From positions 930,001 through 994,000 of the forward strand of contig NZ_JACHJB010000001.1 in the NCBI RefSeq assembly GCF_014207745.1: 64,000 nucleotides of DNA, written 5' to 3'. Source of the stretch: Nonomuraea muscovyensis. GTDB taxonomy: Bacteria; Actinomycetota; Actinomycetes; Streptosporangiales; Streptosporangiaceae. The notes under the pieces were generated by a model that ran no database searches, was not told the origin of the DNA, and saw only the letters and a list, made by a program, of their open reading frames with translations. Of this stretch, positions 16,924 through 25,546 are shown piece after piece. Within the stretch, counting starts at the first letter, position 1; each line of letters opens with the position of its first letter. The position numbers and the translations under genes were made by a program.

Positions 16924-18545
16924 CGGGCACACAGGTACGGGCGGGAGAGCGCGAGGGCCGTCGCCGTGAGGATCACCCCTGCCAGGACGGGCGCGAGATG
17001 CCCCAGGTGGACGTACCCGATGGCCAGGTGGGCGGCAAGGGCGGGCGCGAACCCGGCGACGGCGGCGAGCGCCAGCGTCCACCACACCCACGACTCGCCG
17101 CGCCGCCATCCCCACGCGCCGAGCAGGGTGATCGCCGCGGCGGCCGCCATCAGCACCCCGCCGAACCCCGCCCTGTCGTGCGCGATGAACGGCAGCAGCC
17201 GGGCGTTGGCCGCCCGCAGCGTCTCCGGCCCGGTCCCCAGGTACTCCAGGTCGCTCAGGACGAAGACGCCGGTGAGGCCGACGGCCGACACGGCCACGCC
17301 GCCGGCGAACAGCCCGGCCCCGATGATGACCATGAGGAGCTGGCCGGTGAGCGCGCGGCGGCGTTCGCGTTGCGGGCCTTCCGGGCGCACCGTCCACCGG
17401 GGGCGGCCCGCCGGCCGCCGGATCGCGGCCGTGAACAGGGGGAGCACGATGACGGTCAGCGTCATGTGCAGCGGCTCCACGTACCCGTGGACGAAGAGGT
17501 AGAGCACGGCGGCGAACCCGACGCACCCGGAGGCCAGGTACGCCTCGCGCGCCCACGGCCACCCGCGGCGCATGCCCCCGGCGGCCAGGCCCGCGTAGAG
17601 GATGCCGACGGCCACCATCGTGCCCGCCAGCGTGATCCGGTCGTGGCGCAGGAAGTGGATCAGATGGTGGTTGACCGCGTGCAGCGCCTCGCGGTCCATG
17701 CCGAGGTAGGCGCGGTCGTACCAGAGGAGCACCGGCCCGAGCGAGACCGCGGCGGCGACGAGCCCGGCCACCGCGATGACCGCCCCCGCCAGCAGCCCCC
17801 ACCACCAGGCGGGCCACCGGCGGGGATCACGGCCGACATCGCGCGGCGAGAGGGCGGGCGCGGTCGGCGTCGCGGCCTCCGTCACCCGCGCGAACCAGCC
17901 CGGCCCCGCCTCGATCAGCAGGGCCGGTGTGGCGAGCACGGCCCTGCCGGGATGCGCGAGGGCGCGGGCCGCCGCCTCGACGGACGGGGAGGCGGGCCGC
18001 ACGAGGTGCGGGCCGCCGCCCGCGGCGAGGACCGCGTCCACGTACGGCGCCAGGGCGGCGGCCACGGCCGGATCGGCCGTGGCCGCCAGCACCGGGACGC
18101 GGCTGCCCGCCGCCGCCTGCCGGACCGCCGGCACGTCGGCGGGCCCGACGGGCTCCACGAGGATCAGCCCCGCGCCGAGCGGCGGCAGCGCCCGCACGGC
18201 GTCGCGTGCCGCCGCCGGCGGCACCACCGCCCCCAGCCGGCTGCGCACCGCGACCCCGCCGACCGTGCCACCGCCCACCGTGCCGCCGTCCACCATGTCG
18301 CCGTCCACCATGTCGCCGCCCACCGTGCCGCCGTCCACCATGTCGCCGCCAGCCGTGCCCCCGCCGACCGTGCCCGCCAGGTGCGCCGGCGGATGCCGGT
18401 GCCCGAGCAGCCGCGCGATCGCCCGCCCGCCGCCGGGCAGCGACCCCGTCCAGGCCAGCACCCGCAGCGCGGCCCGCTGCGATCGCCGCACGCCCAGCAG
18501 CGCCCCCGCGATCCCCCGCAGCGGCTGGTACGTCCAGTCAGGCAT
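16920..18545 (-). CDS. Multi-pass membrane protein with duplicated membrane module and low-complexity linker
   Basis: A 541-aa protein. Residues 1-250 weakly recall a dihydroorotate-dehydrogenase-like barrel (GRAIARLLGHRHPPAHLAG, GAGLILVEPVG), interrupted at about 56-96 by a repetitive Gly/Asp/Met/Val/Thr insert. Residues 255-541 contain roughly eight transmembrane segments built as an internal duplication: YLGMDREALHAVNHHLIHFL with HDR then four helices, and YLGTGPETLRAANARLLPFI with HDR then four helices. It overlaps the FAD monooxygenase by 8 nt and the TetR gene by 4 nt. Role unknown; export or sensing of the monooxygenase product or substrate is a guess. Confidence 0.75.
   Translation of the reverse strand: MPDWTYQPLRGIAGALLGVRRSQRAALRVLAWTGSLPGGGRAIARLLGHRHPPAHLAGTVGGGTAGGDMVDGGTVGGDMVDGDMVDGGTVGGGTVGGVAVRSRLGAVVPPAAARDAVRALPPLGAGLILVEPVGPADVPAVRQAAAGSRVPVLAATADPAVAAALAPYVDAVLAAGGGPHLVRPASPSVEAAARALAHPGRAVLATPALLIEAGPGWFARVTEAATPTAPALSPRDVGRDPRRWPAWWWGLLAGAVIAVAGLVAAAVSLGPVLLWYDRAYLGMDREALHAVNHHLIHFLRHDRITLAGTMVAVGILYAGLAAGGMRRGWPWAREAYLASGCVGFAAVLYLFVHGYVEPLHMTLTVIVLPLFTAAIRRPAGRPRWTVRPEGPQRERRRALTGQLLMVIIGAGLFAGGVAVSAVGLTGVFVLSDLEYLGTGPETLRAANARLLPFIAHDRAGFGGVLMAAAAAITLLGAWGWRRGESWVWWTLALAAVAGFAPALAAHLAIGYVHLGHLAPVLAGVILTATALALSRPYLCAR
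18256..18375. repeat. In-frame 15-bp minisatellite-like repeat in the membrane-protein gene
   Basis: About eight imperfect 15-bp units alternate between two forms, CCGTCCACCATGTCG and CCGCCCACCGTGCCG. They encode a Gly-Asp-Met-Val-Asp / Gly-Gly-Thr-Val-Gly pattern on the minus strand. Because the unit is a multiple of three, copy-number change by slippage would alter linker length without breaking the frame. Confidence 0.75.
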
Positions 18546-19719
18546 CGGTTCCCGCCCTTCCACCCGGCCTGCCCCGTTCCGCCGCCTCCGGCGGGACCCA
18601 GGACAGCACGGGATCCATCGACCGCAGCAGGAGCCGCGACGGGACCAGCCGGGCGGCCGAGTCCCGTAACCAGGCAGCCGGCGGCCAGGCGGCCAGGCCG
18701 ACCGCCCCCAGCCGGGCCGAGCGGCGCGCGATCGCCCGGGTGCGCGGCCGTCGCAGCCGGTCGTAGCGGGCCAGTGCCGTGTCCGGGTCCGGGTCCGTCC
18801 GCAGGCACGCGGCGAGCGTGACCGCGTCCTCCAGGGCCGTGCCCGCCCCCTGCCCCAGCGTCGGCTCCATCGCGTGCGCGGCGTCCCCCAGCAGCGCCAC
18901 CCTGCCGCGGACGTACGAGGCGAGCGGCGGCGTCTCGTAGACGTCGTGCCGCAGGACGGCGGCCTCGGGCACGGCCGCCAGCAGCTCCGGGACGGGATCC
19001 GGCCAGCCGCCGAACCTGCGCACGAGCCCCGCGTGCGGGTCCTCCGGGCTCGCTTCGGGCATCCGGGCCGCCGCGAAGCAGTAGAAGCGCCCGCCGGGCA
19101 GTGCGGCGAACCCGATCCGCTCGCCCCGCCCCCAGAACAGCGCCCCGTCGGTCCCTCTCCCGGCCAGCGGCCCGGTCACCGTCCGCCACGCGGTGCACCC
19201 GCCGTACCGGGGTGGCCCCGCCTCCGGCCAGAGCTGATCCCGGATCCGGCTGCGCAGCCCGTCGGCCCCGACCACCAGGTCGGCCCGCACCCGCCCGCCC
19301 GCGTGCTCGACCACTGCCCCGGCGCCGTCCGGCCGGACCGCCCGCACCTCGCCGCCCGCCCGCAGCAGCTCCGCCGGCAGCGCCGTCAGCAGCACTCTCA
19401 GCAGCTCGGCCCGGTGCACCATGAGCAGCGGCCACCCGTGCCGCCGCGCCACGTCGCCGTTGTCCGTCCGCGACAGCCAGCGCCCCGCCCGGTCGCGGAC
19501 CCCGCCCCGGGTCTCCACCCCGGCGACGGCCGCCGTCGGCTCGGCCAGGCCGAGGGCGGCCAGCGCCCGCATGGCGTTCGGCCAGATCGCCAGCCCCGCC
19601 CCGATCTCGCCGAACGCTCCGGCCCGCTCCAGCACGGTGACCCGCCACCCGATCCGGTGCAGCGCGACCGCCGCCGCGAGCCCGCCGATCCCGCCACCGA
19701 CCACGACCGCAGCAGGCAT
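18538..19719 (-). CDS. FAD-dependent monooxygenase (salicylate-hydroxylase-like class A)
   Basis: A 393-aa flavin hydroxylase. It has the FAD loop AVVVGGGIGGLAAAVALHR, the DG motif (LVVGADGLRSRIRDQ) and the GDAAHAMEPTLGQGAG motif binding FAD and NAD(P)H. The family hydroxylates or epoxidises small aromatic or polyketide molecules. ATG 19719 is selected because GGGGGAGG lies 6 nt upstream; the ATG at 19725 would leave no spacing. It is the first gene of the operon with the membrane protein and TetR. Confidence 0.9.
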   Translation of the reverse strand: MPAAVVVGGGIGGLAAAVALHRIGWRVTVLERAGAFGEIGAGLAIWPNAMRALAALGLAEPTAAVAGVETRGGVRDRAGRWLSRTDNGDVARRHGWPLLMVHRAELLRVLLTALPAELLRAGGEVRAVRPDGAGAVVEHAGGRVRADLVVGADGLRSRIRDQLWPEAGPPRYGGCTAWRTVTGPLAGRGTDGALFWGRGERIGFAALPGGRFYCFAAARMPEASPEDPHAGLVRRFGGWPDPVPELLAAVPEAAVLRHDVYETPPLASYVRGRVALLGDAAHAMEPTLGQGAGTALEDAVTLAACLRTDPDPDTALARYDRLRRPRTRAIARRSARLGAVGLAAWPPAAWLRDSAARLVPSRLLLRSMDPVLSWVPPEAAERGRPGGRAGTDA

Positions 19720-19741
19720 GCGCATCCTCCCCCATCACCGT

Positions 19742-19791
19742 TTGAGCGACTGCTCAAATCGCACGATAGACCGATTTGAGCAGTCGCTCAA
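19742..19791. promoter_or_regulatory. Double TetR-type operator upstream of the FAD monooxygenase operon
   Basis: Two perfect 16-bp palindromes, TTGAGC-GACT-GCTCAA (19742-19757) and TTGAGC-AGTC-GCTCAA (19776-19791), face each other. With four extra bases each they form a perfect 20-bp inverted repeat around a 10-bp spacer. Such paired palindromes are typical binding sites for two TetR dimers. They cover the -35 box and the region just downstream of the -10 box of the promoter described at 19763-19791. Confidence 0.75.
19763..19791 (-). promoter_or_regulatory. Promoter of the FAD monooxygenase/membrane protein/TetR operon
   Basis: On the minus strand TTGAGC (19791-19786) is followed after exactly 17 nt by TATCGT (19768-19763). 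This is a good vegetative-type -35/-10 pair about 44 bp ahead of the start codon. Both elements are embedded in or beside the operator palindromes, so repressor binding would block polymerase. The remaining intergenic DNA to 20106 shows no gene. Confidence 0.6.
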
Positions 19792-20106
19792 CCAGCGGGG
19801 CGGCCCAGGTGGATCTCCTTGCGGCTTGCGAAGACGTCGCGGTTGTCGCGCAGGCACCCCGTCGATTCGCCTGGACGGCGGCGGCCGGGATGCTCTCTCG
19901 ACCAGCCCCTCGCCGCCCTCACTCAGCACGACGACCGGCGGCGCGGCGCGACGGCAAGGGGGCGCGTTGGCGCGCCGCGCCGCCTCTGGCCGCGTTCTTC
20001 GCGCGCGGCGGCCGCCGTGACGCGACGGCCCGGCCCCTTCCCCAGCAAGATCGAAGCGTGTATGTTCGGCTCATCGCCGAAGAAAAGTTTCACCCTTGGA
20101 GAGGCT

Positions 20107-20526
20107 ATGGGCAAGAAGCTTCAGATGCTGGCGTTACCGACGGTGGCCTTCGCGCTCGCGCTCGCACCGGCCATCCCGGCGCAGGCGGCGGACGGCTACG
20201 ACCGTTGCCGCGCAGGCTACTACTGCATGTTCTCCGGGCTGGACGGCACCGGTGACATGATCGAGATCCAGGCCAGTACCCCCGACCTGGCAGCGCTGAA
20301 CATGGCCGACCGGGCCAAGTCCGACTGGAACCGGACCGGATCCCTCATCCACCTCTACTCCGAGGCCGGCTACCAGGGCTGCTCGGCCGTCACGTCGCCC
20401 GGCGGGAAGGGCAACTTCTTCATCACCTACCGCGACTTCTTCGACTCCGTGCGCGTCGGGGGGCCGAACGGCCCCTCGTGCGGCACTCCCCCGGGGGAGG
20501 ACCTGCTGGTCAAGGCTCACGCCTGA
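20107..20526 (+). CDS. Secreted peptidase-inhibitor I36 / beta-gamma-crystallin-like protein
   Basis: A 139-aa secreted protein. Residues 1-27 are a Sec signal peptide (KKLQMLALPTVAFALALAP, cleavage near AQA-AD). The mature part has a Cys-rich start (YDRCRAGYYCMFSGLDGTG) and GYQGCSAVTSPGGKG, matching actinomycete proteins annotated as peptidase inhibitor family I36, whose prototype inhibits metalloproteases. ATG 20107 has GGAGAGG upstream. It faces a secreted M36 metalloprotease across a shared terminator, so it may restrain that enzyme; this pairing is inferred. A TATGTT box at 20061 may be its -10. Confidence 0.85.
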   Translation: MGKKLQMLALPTVAFALALAPAIPAQAADGYDRCRAGYYCMFSGLDGTGDMIEIQASTPDLAALNMADRAKSDWNRTGSLIHLYSEAGYQGCSAVTSPGGKGNFFITYRDFFDSVRVGGPNGPSCGTPPGEDLLVKAHA

Positions 20527-20536
20527 TCTCGCACGA

Positions 20537-20573
20537 GGCGCGCCCCCTCTCGCACGGCGGGAGGGGGCGCGCC
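20537..20573. terminator. Bidirectional terminator between I36 protein and M36 protease genes
   Basis: A perfect 13-bp GC-rich stem (GGCGCGCCCCCTC pairing with GAGGGGGCGCGCC) with an 11-nt loop lies 11 nt after the plus-strand stop and 17 nt after the minus-strand stop of the convergent gene. Confidence 0.7.
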
Positions 20574-20589
20574 GGTGTCCGGCGGAGGA

Positions 20590-23490
20590 TCAGTGCGAGT
20601 ACGCCTGGAACTCCGCGGCCCGGACCTGGTCCCGCTGCGGGCTGGCCGTGGCGCAGTCCGTCGCGGAGTTCGGGTCGTTGTCCTGCTCACCGGCGTACAG
20701 CGGGTTGCCGGTGCACTGGGTGGTCACCGCACGCAGCATCAGGTGCGTCGCGGTGGTGGTGGGGACGCGGAACGACCTGATCAGCAGGTCGGCGCCCCGC
20801 GGACGGGGCAACGCGGCCTTGAAGGCGTCCTTCGGGCTGGTGTAGACCTTCGTGAAGTTCGCCGGGTCGGAGCAGCCGGAGCTGCAGGCCAGCACCTCGA
20901 ACGAGCGCAGCGCCGAGAAACGGTTCTGGCCACCCGGATCGGCCGGGTCGCCCGTGTTCGGCCGGAGCATGGCGCTCACCTGCACCCTGCGGATCTTGAC
21001 GGGCTCGTCTCCCGCCAGGTCCACGGTGACCGACTTGCCGGCCGGGGCGCCGGTGAGCGAGGCCCAGTTGGTGGCCTCGGTCTCGTCGATCAGCTTGGCG
21101 TGGTTGACGCCGTCGCCGGAGGCCGCCGCGCCGGCCGTGGCCGAGGCGTGGTTGCGGGTCAGCGGCAGCGGGAGCGGCAGCTTGACCCCGGGCGCCACCG
21201 CGAACTTCAGCCGCGTGTGGCCGAAGCCGTTGCCCGCGACGACGAAGTCGTACAGGCCGGGCGTCATCTCCACGGTGTCGCCCAGGTCCGTCGCCGGGTC
21301 GGTGTCGGCGACCGGGACCACGCGCCCCTCGTAGTCGCCCACGTACAGCCGCAGCGCCGCGCCCTTGGCCTCGCCGAGCGGCTTGAGCTGCAGCGAGCCG
21401 TTCTTGCCGGCCGGGTTGACGAAGCTGGGCGCCGGGTCGGGGTCGTTCGGGCCGTTGCTGGCCGCGCCCTCCCCGAGGCCGTGCTCGGCGAACGCCCGCC
21501 ACATGATGCCCTGGTTCGCCCCGCCGAAGCGGATCACGTCAGCGGCGAGCAGCGCGTCGCGGTGGTCGACGTAGCTCACCGCGCCCGAGGCCATCAGGAG
21601 CAGCGCGTCGAACGACAGCTGCGCCCAGCGCCGGTTGCCCGGGCAGTCGGCGACCGGCGTCTGGCCGTCGGCGCAGGCCTTCTGCTGCTTGGCCGTGCCC
21701 TTGCCGTACTTCTTGACGAACGCCTGCCGCACGTCGAACTGCGTGGCCGACCAGATCTCACCGTCGGCGTGGACCTGCTGGCCGACGATGTCGTAGGCGA
21801 TGTCGCTGTAGTTCAGCGGCGACCTGGACATGTCGTAGTTGCGGATGCCGCGCTCGTGGTCGCCGGTGACGTAGCCCCCGGTCACGTACGGGGTGACGCC
21901 GGCCGGGCGGAAACCGTACTCGCCCAGGTACTCCATGGCGAACAGGTCGGAGGTGCTCTCGTTCATGGCCCCGGCCTGGGCGCCGCTCCAGCCGGCGTTC
22001 GGGCCGCCGATCATGCGGCCGGAGATGGCGTGGGTGTACTCGTGGCCGATGACCGACATGTCGTAGTCGCCGTCCACGCACGGGGAGTAGAACGCGCCCG
22101 CGATCGGCTGCCACAGGTACATGTTGGTGATCGGCGCGACCCCGTCGGGGCCGGTGATCTGGTTGGCGTTGTCGCGGACGGACAGCACGCGGGCGCCGGC
22201 CTGCGCGTTGCCCTGCTCGGGGTCGCCCCCGAGACCGCCCCGGTCGCCGTTGTCGGCCTGCATGTTCCAGGCCGTCTCGGTGAAGCCGAGCCGGTACGAC
22301 CAGTCGTGCATGCGGTTGTGCATGGCGTGCAGGTTGGTGATCGCCGCCTCCAGGTCCGCCTCGCCCTCCTGGTCGAAGGTCGCGGGGTCGCACTTGGACG
22401 TGTGCCAGATGTTGCGCCACGGGTAGGCGTAGTCGCGGCTGGGCGTGAGCACGTTGCTGCGGGTGCCGACCGTGAACGGGTCTCCGCTGGCCCGGTTCTC
22501 GAACGTGCGCGCCGCGTTGCCGAGGCTGGTGTGCGTGGACACGCCGGTGGCGTGGTCCACGTCCCAGGCCTTGCCGGTGGCCGGGTCGCCGCCGACCACG
22601 TAGTCGCAGCCGGGGCCGGCGGTGGCGCACCACGTCCTGCGGGTGTCAGCCGAGGAGTAGTCGGCCGGCGGGTTGGCCGGGAACGCCTCCCAGTGCGGGT
22701 TGTCCGGGTCGAAGTGGTCGACGAGGTTCTCGCGGACCAGGATGGCGCCGCTGACGGCGTCCACGTGCGTGGTGTAGCCGGCGGCCGCGCCGTCCTCGCC
22801 GCCGATGACGACCACCTGGTACGCGCTGTGCACGCCGTCGGGCGCGGGCACGGCCACGGCGGTGACCTTCTTGGTGACGGCCTTGGCGAGGTCGATGCCG
22901 CCGTCGCGGGCCGCGACCTCCAGGGCCTGCTGCTCGGTGAGCCGGGCGGCCGGAGGCGCGCCGGTCTCGCGGGACAGCGACGAGGTGACGTGCCGGACCG
23001 TGCCGCCGAGCACGCCGACGCTGACGAGCCCGTCCACGCCGGCCGGCAGGTCGCCGAAGCGCTGGCGCAGCAGGACGGCGTGGCCGTCGCCGATGGGGTT
23101 GACGGCGACCCGCTCCAGGGCGTCCACGGCCTGGGCGGACAGGCCGAACAGGGTCTCGTGGGCCTTGAGGTAGGCCCTGGCCGCCTGCTCCGGATCGGCG
23201 CCCAGGCCCTCGGCCAGGGGCTCGGCGCCGGTGACGACGGCGGGGGTGCCGAGAGCGTTCCAACGGACGCGGGCGGCCGGTCCCGCGCTGCGCGCGTTGA
23301 TCCCGGCGGGCGGCGGGACGCTGCCCCGCCGGTTGTCCAGATCGGGCTTGCCGTGCTCCTCGGCCTGGAAGTCGTGGACCACCGGGGCCGTCCCGCCGGG
23401 CTCGGCCTGGGCGGCGCCGGTGATGGGCAGAACCGCCGCCGTCATGGCGACGGCGATGACAGCGCTGCGTAACCAGGGTTTGGTCGACAC
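20590..23490 (-). CDS. Secreted M36 (fungalysin-type) metalloprotease
   Basis: A 966-aa secreted zinc endopeptidase. A signal peptide (residues about 1-29, ending AAQA-EPGG) is followed by an FTP-type propeptide that should keep it inactive, then the M36 catalytic domain. The zinc motif HEYTH lies at 483-487 (VIGHEYTHAISGRM), and the third ligand Glu is in GAMNESTSDLFAMEY. The C-terminal 300 residues are beta-rich accessory domains. The GTG start is supported by AGGAGG 4 nt upstream. Located opposite a candidate I36 inhibitor gene. Confidence 0.93.
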   Translation of the reverse strand: MSTKPWLRSAVIAVAMTAAVLPITGAAQAEPGGTAPVVHDFQAEEHGKPDLDNRRGSVPPPAGINARSAGPAARVRWNALGTPAVVTGAEPLAEGLGADPEQAARAYLKAHETLFGLSAQAVDALERVAVNPIGDGHAVLLRQRFGDLPAGVDGLVSVGVLGGTVRHVTSSLSRETGAPPAARLTEQQALEVAARDGGIDLAKAVTKKVTAVAVPAPDGVHSAYQVVVIGGEDGAAAGYTTHVDAVSGAILVRENLVDHFDPDNPHWEAFPANPPADYSSADTRRTWCATAGPGCDYVVGGDPATGKAWDVDHATGVSTHTSLGNAARTFENRASGDPFTVGTRSNVLTPSRDYAYPWRNIWHTSKCDPATFDQEGEADLEAAITNLHAMHNRMHDWSYRLGFTETAWNMQADNGDRGGLGGDPEQGNAQAGARVLSVRDNANQITGPDGVAPITNMYLWQPIAGAFYSPCVDGDYDMSVIGHEYTHAISGRMIGGPNAGWSGAQAGAMNESTSDLFAMEYLGEYGFRPAGVTPYVTGGYVTGDHERGIRNYDMSRSPLNYSDIAYDIVGQQVHADGEIWSATQFDVRQAFVKKYGKGTAKQQKACADGQTPVADCPGNRRWAQLSFDALLLMASGAVSYVDHRDALLAADVIRFGGANQGIMWRAFAEHGLGEGAASNGPNDPDPAPSFVNPAGKNGSLQLKPLGEAKGAALRLYVGDYEGRVVPVADTDPATDLGDTVEMTPGLYDFVVAGNGFGHTRLKFAVAPGVKLPLPLPLTRNHASATAGAAASGDGVNHAKLIDETEATNWASLTGAPAGKSVTVDLAGDEPVKIRRVQVSAMLRPNTGDPADPGGQNRFSALRSFEVLACSSGCSDPANFTKVYTSPKDAFKAALPRPRGADLLIRSFRVPTTTATHLMLRAVTTQCTGNPLYAGEQDNDPNSATDCATASPQRDQVRAAEFQAYSH

Positions 23491-23564
23491 CTGTCCTCCT
23501 GCTCAGGGGGTGCGCGCGGGTCCCGCGCGGTACCCGCAAGAGGTAACACCGCCACCAGGGCATG

Positions 23565-23576
23565 ACAAGATCTTGT
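23565..23576. promoter_or_regulatory. 12-bp palindrome upstream of the M36 protease gene
   Basis: ACAAGATCTTGT is a perfect palindrome in an unusually AT-rich patch 75 bp before the protease start. On the minus strand TTGTCA overlapping it and TACCTC 17 nt further on could serve as -35/-10. It could be an operator; no regulator gene is adjacent. Confidence 0.3.
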
Positions 23577-23658
23577 AAAGGGCGCACAGTCGGCGTATAG
23601 GGGGTCACGCCGGTCCAGGGCGGTCAGGGTCGGGGACTGCGGCGGGCCAGGCACGGCG

Positions 23659-23695
23659 CCGGGTCAGGAGCGGCGGGTCAGAAGCGGCGGGTCAG
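23659..23695. repeat. 14-bp tandem repeat at the end of the phosphodiesterase gene
   Basis: Two and a half copies of CGGGTCAGAAGCGG (first copy with one change) run into the stop codon of the minus-strand gene, so the TGA is repeated in three successive units. Confidence 0.5.
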
Positions 23696-24522
23696 GTGCA
23701 CTTGCCGTTCAACCACCGCCGGTAGTCCCGGGTGTAGTTGGTCATGATGCTCGGCGGCGACTCGGTGAGGACGCTCTCCCACCGGGTCGCGTTGGCGCTC
23801 CACGCCGGAGGCGGCTCGTCCCAGGCCGCGCTGTCGGCCCACCTGGCGGCCGAGCCCTTGAGCATCGACGGATGGCGCCTGCCCAGCTCGGCCTGGATCC
23901 AGGGGTCGGTCGAGTAGACGAGGATCCGCTGCGAGCCCTGCCGCTCGCGGATCGGGTCGGAGATCTCCTTCCAGGCCCGCGCCCCATGGGCGGAGGAGGC
24001 GAGGATGCTCTTCGTCTGGGGCTTGATCTCCAGGAGGGCGATCAGACCGGTGGAGCCGACGTGCTTCAGCCAGGCGCGCAGCGTGTGGACCTTCTCGCCC
24101 TGGTACGGACCGCGGTCGATGCGCCGCGCCTTGAGCGCGCCCGCCCCCCTGGCCCACCACAGCTCGGTGATCTTCTTCTTGGCGCCGGTCAGGCCGTTGC
24201 TGGTGACGTTGTGCCACATCACGGCCTTGGTGCCGTCCCTGGTGAGCTGGACGTCGGCTTCGACGCCGTCAGCGCCCCAGGACTTCATGTCGTCGACGGC
24301 GCTGGGGTTGTTGGCCTGGCGGATCTGGTCCTTGGCGGTGGCGTCGGGCTGGGCCGGGTAGCCGCCGTGCCCGAACACCAGCGGGCACGACGCCGCCACG
24401 GCGCGCCGCTCGACCTCGGCGGCGTGGGAGGCGTGGGAGGCCGAAGCGGGCGAGGAGACGGCCAGGCCGCCGGCGGCGGCAACGGCCAGCGTGAGCGGGA
24501 ACCTGCTCGGCGTGCACGCCAT
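23692..24522 (-). CDS. Secreted glycerophosphodiester phosphodiesterase-like protein
   Basis: A 276-aa protein with a signal peptide (LTLAVAAAGGLAVSSPASA) and a GDPD TIM barrel. FGHGGYP gives the first catalytic His. GADGVEADVQLTRDGTKAVMWHN gives the metal-binding Glu/Asp and second His. LLEIKPQ gives the third acidic residue. The family hydrolyses glycerophosphodiesters to glycerol-3-phosphate plus an alcohol, here outside the cell. It stands alone between the protease and the sirtuin gene. Confidence 0.9.
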   Translation of the reverse strand: MACTPSRFPLTLAVAAAGGLAVSSPASASHASHAAEVERRAVAASCPLVFGHGGYPAQPDATAKDQIRQANNPSAVDDMKSWGADGVEADVQLTRDGTKAVMWHNVTSNGLTGAKKKITELWWARGAGALKARRIDRGPYQGEKVHTLRAWLKHVGSTGLIALLEIKPQTKSILASSAHGARAWKEISDPIRERQGSQRILVYSTDPWIQAELGRRHPSMLKGSAARWADSAAWDEPPPAWSANATRWESVLTESPPSIMTNYTRDYRRWLNGKCT

Positions 24523-24622
24523 GGATCCTCCCCGTCTCGGACATTCTCAGCACAACGGGATCACCCGCGAGAAGAGGCTATGGCCGTACCGGAGCATGAT
24601 CAAGGATCACGAGGCGATGTGC

Positions 24623-25546
24623 TCAGCGGCCGGTCAGCCGCGCGGCGAGAGCCCCGAGAGTGTCGCCGAGCGGGGCGTCCAGCGTGACCGCCGCGTCGGC
24701 GTCTCCGCGTGTCGGCCCCTGGTTGACGATGCCGATCGGGATGCCGAGCGCGGCCGCCCTGGTCACGAAGCGCAGCCCCGACCGCACCGCCAGCGACGAC
24801 CCGAGCACGAGCAGCGCCCGCGCGCCGCCGACCAGCGCGAAGCACTCGTCGACCCGGTCGCGCGGCACGTTCTCGCCGAAGAACACCACGTCGGGCTTGA
24901 GCAGCCCGCCGCACGCGGTGCAGTCGACCACCCGGAACCCCTCGACCTGCTCGTCGGTGAGGACGGCGTCGCCGTCGGGGTTGATCCGCCCGCTCGCCTC
25001 CCAGCCGGGGTTGGCCTCGCGCAGGCGGTGGTCCAGCTCGGTGCGGGAGGTGCGCCGCCGGCACGACAGGCAGGCGACCCGGTCGAGGCCGCCGTGCAGC
25101 TCGATCACCCGCCGGGCGCCGGCCGCCTGGTGCAGGCCGTCGACGTTCTGGGTGACGATCCCGGCGAGCAGGCCGTGCCGCTCCAGCTCGGCCACCGCGT
25201 GGTGCCCGGTGTTGGGCCGGGCCTGGCCGATCTGCCGCCACCCGACGTGGCTGCGCGCCCAGTAGCGCCGCCGCGCCTGCGCGCTGCCCACGAACCGCTG
25301 GTACGTCATCGGCTCCGCCCGCCGGGCCCGGCCGGTGGGGCCCCGGTAGTCGGGGATGCCGGACTCCGTGGACAGGCCCGCCCCGCTGAGGACCGCCACG
25401 CCTCCCCCGGCGACCAGCTCGACCAGCGACGCGAACGACACGGACTGCGCGGGCTGCTCGGGTTGCGCGGGCTGCGGGGTCGGCGCGGGCCGAGGGGGCG
25501 GCGCGAGACCCCGGGACACGCCGGCGGCGTGCGCGCTTCCCGTCAC
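24623..25546 (-). CDS. NAD-dependent protein deacylase (sirtuin)
   Basis: A 307-aa Sir2 enzyme that removes acyl groups from lysine using NAD+. Motifs are GAGLSTESGIPDYRG, TQNVDGLHQAAG and ELHGG with catalytic His at about 151. Two CxxC pairs (CLSCR and CTACG) form the zinc site, and VLGSSLAVRSG follows. The start is uncertain: GTG 25546 is used, but GTG 25519 or 25441 would remove a Pro/Gln-rich tail (PPPRPAPTPQPAQPEQPAQS) not seen in most relatives. This is a canonical housekeeping sirtuin, distinct from the SIR2-like protein at 41634. Confidence 0.9.
   Translation of the reverse strand: MTGSAHAAGVSRGLAPPPRPAPTPQPAQPEQPAQSVSFASLVELVAGGGVAVLSGAGLSTESGIPDYRGPTGRARRAEPMTYQRFVGSAQARRRYWARSHVGWRQIGQARPNTGHHAVAELERHGLLAGIVTQNVDGLHQAAGARRVIELHGGLDRVACLSCRRRTSRTELDHRLREANPGWEASGRINPDGDAVLTDEQVEGFRVVDCTACGGLLKPDVVFFGENVPRDRVDECFALVGGARALLVLGSSLAVRSGLRFVTRAAALGIPIGIVNQGPTRGDADAAVTLDAPLGDTLGALAARLTGR

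Noticed and set aside
15959..16930. Long minus-strand frame overlapping the TetR gene
   Set aside because: Arg/Pro-rich out-of-frame reading of the TetR gene.
20575..23472. Plus-strand 965-codon frame antisense to the M36 protease
   Set aside because: Mirror frame of high-GC coding DNA; composition (Val/Gly/Arg/His) without motifs, whereas the minus strand has a complete protease.
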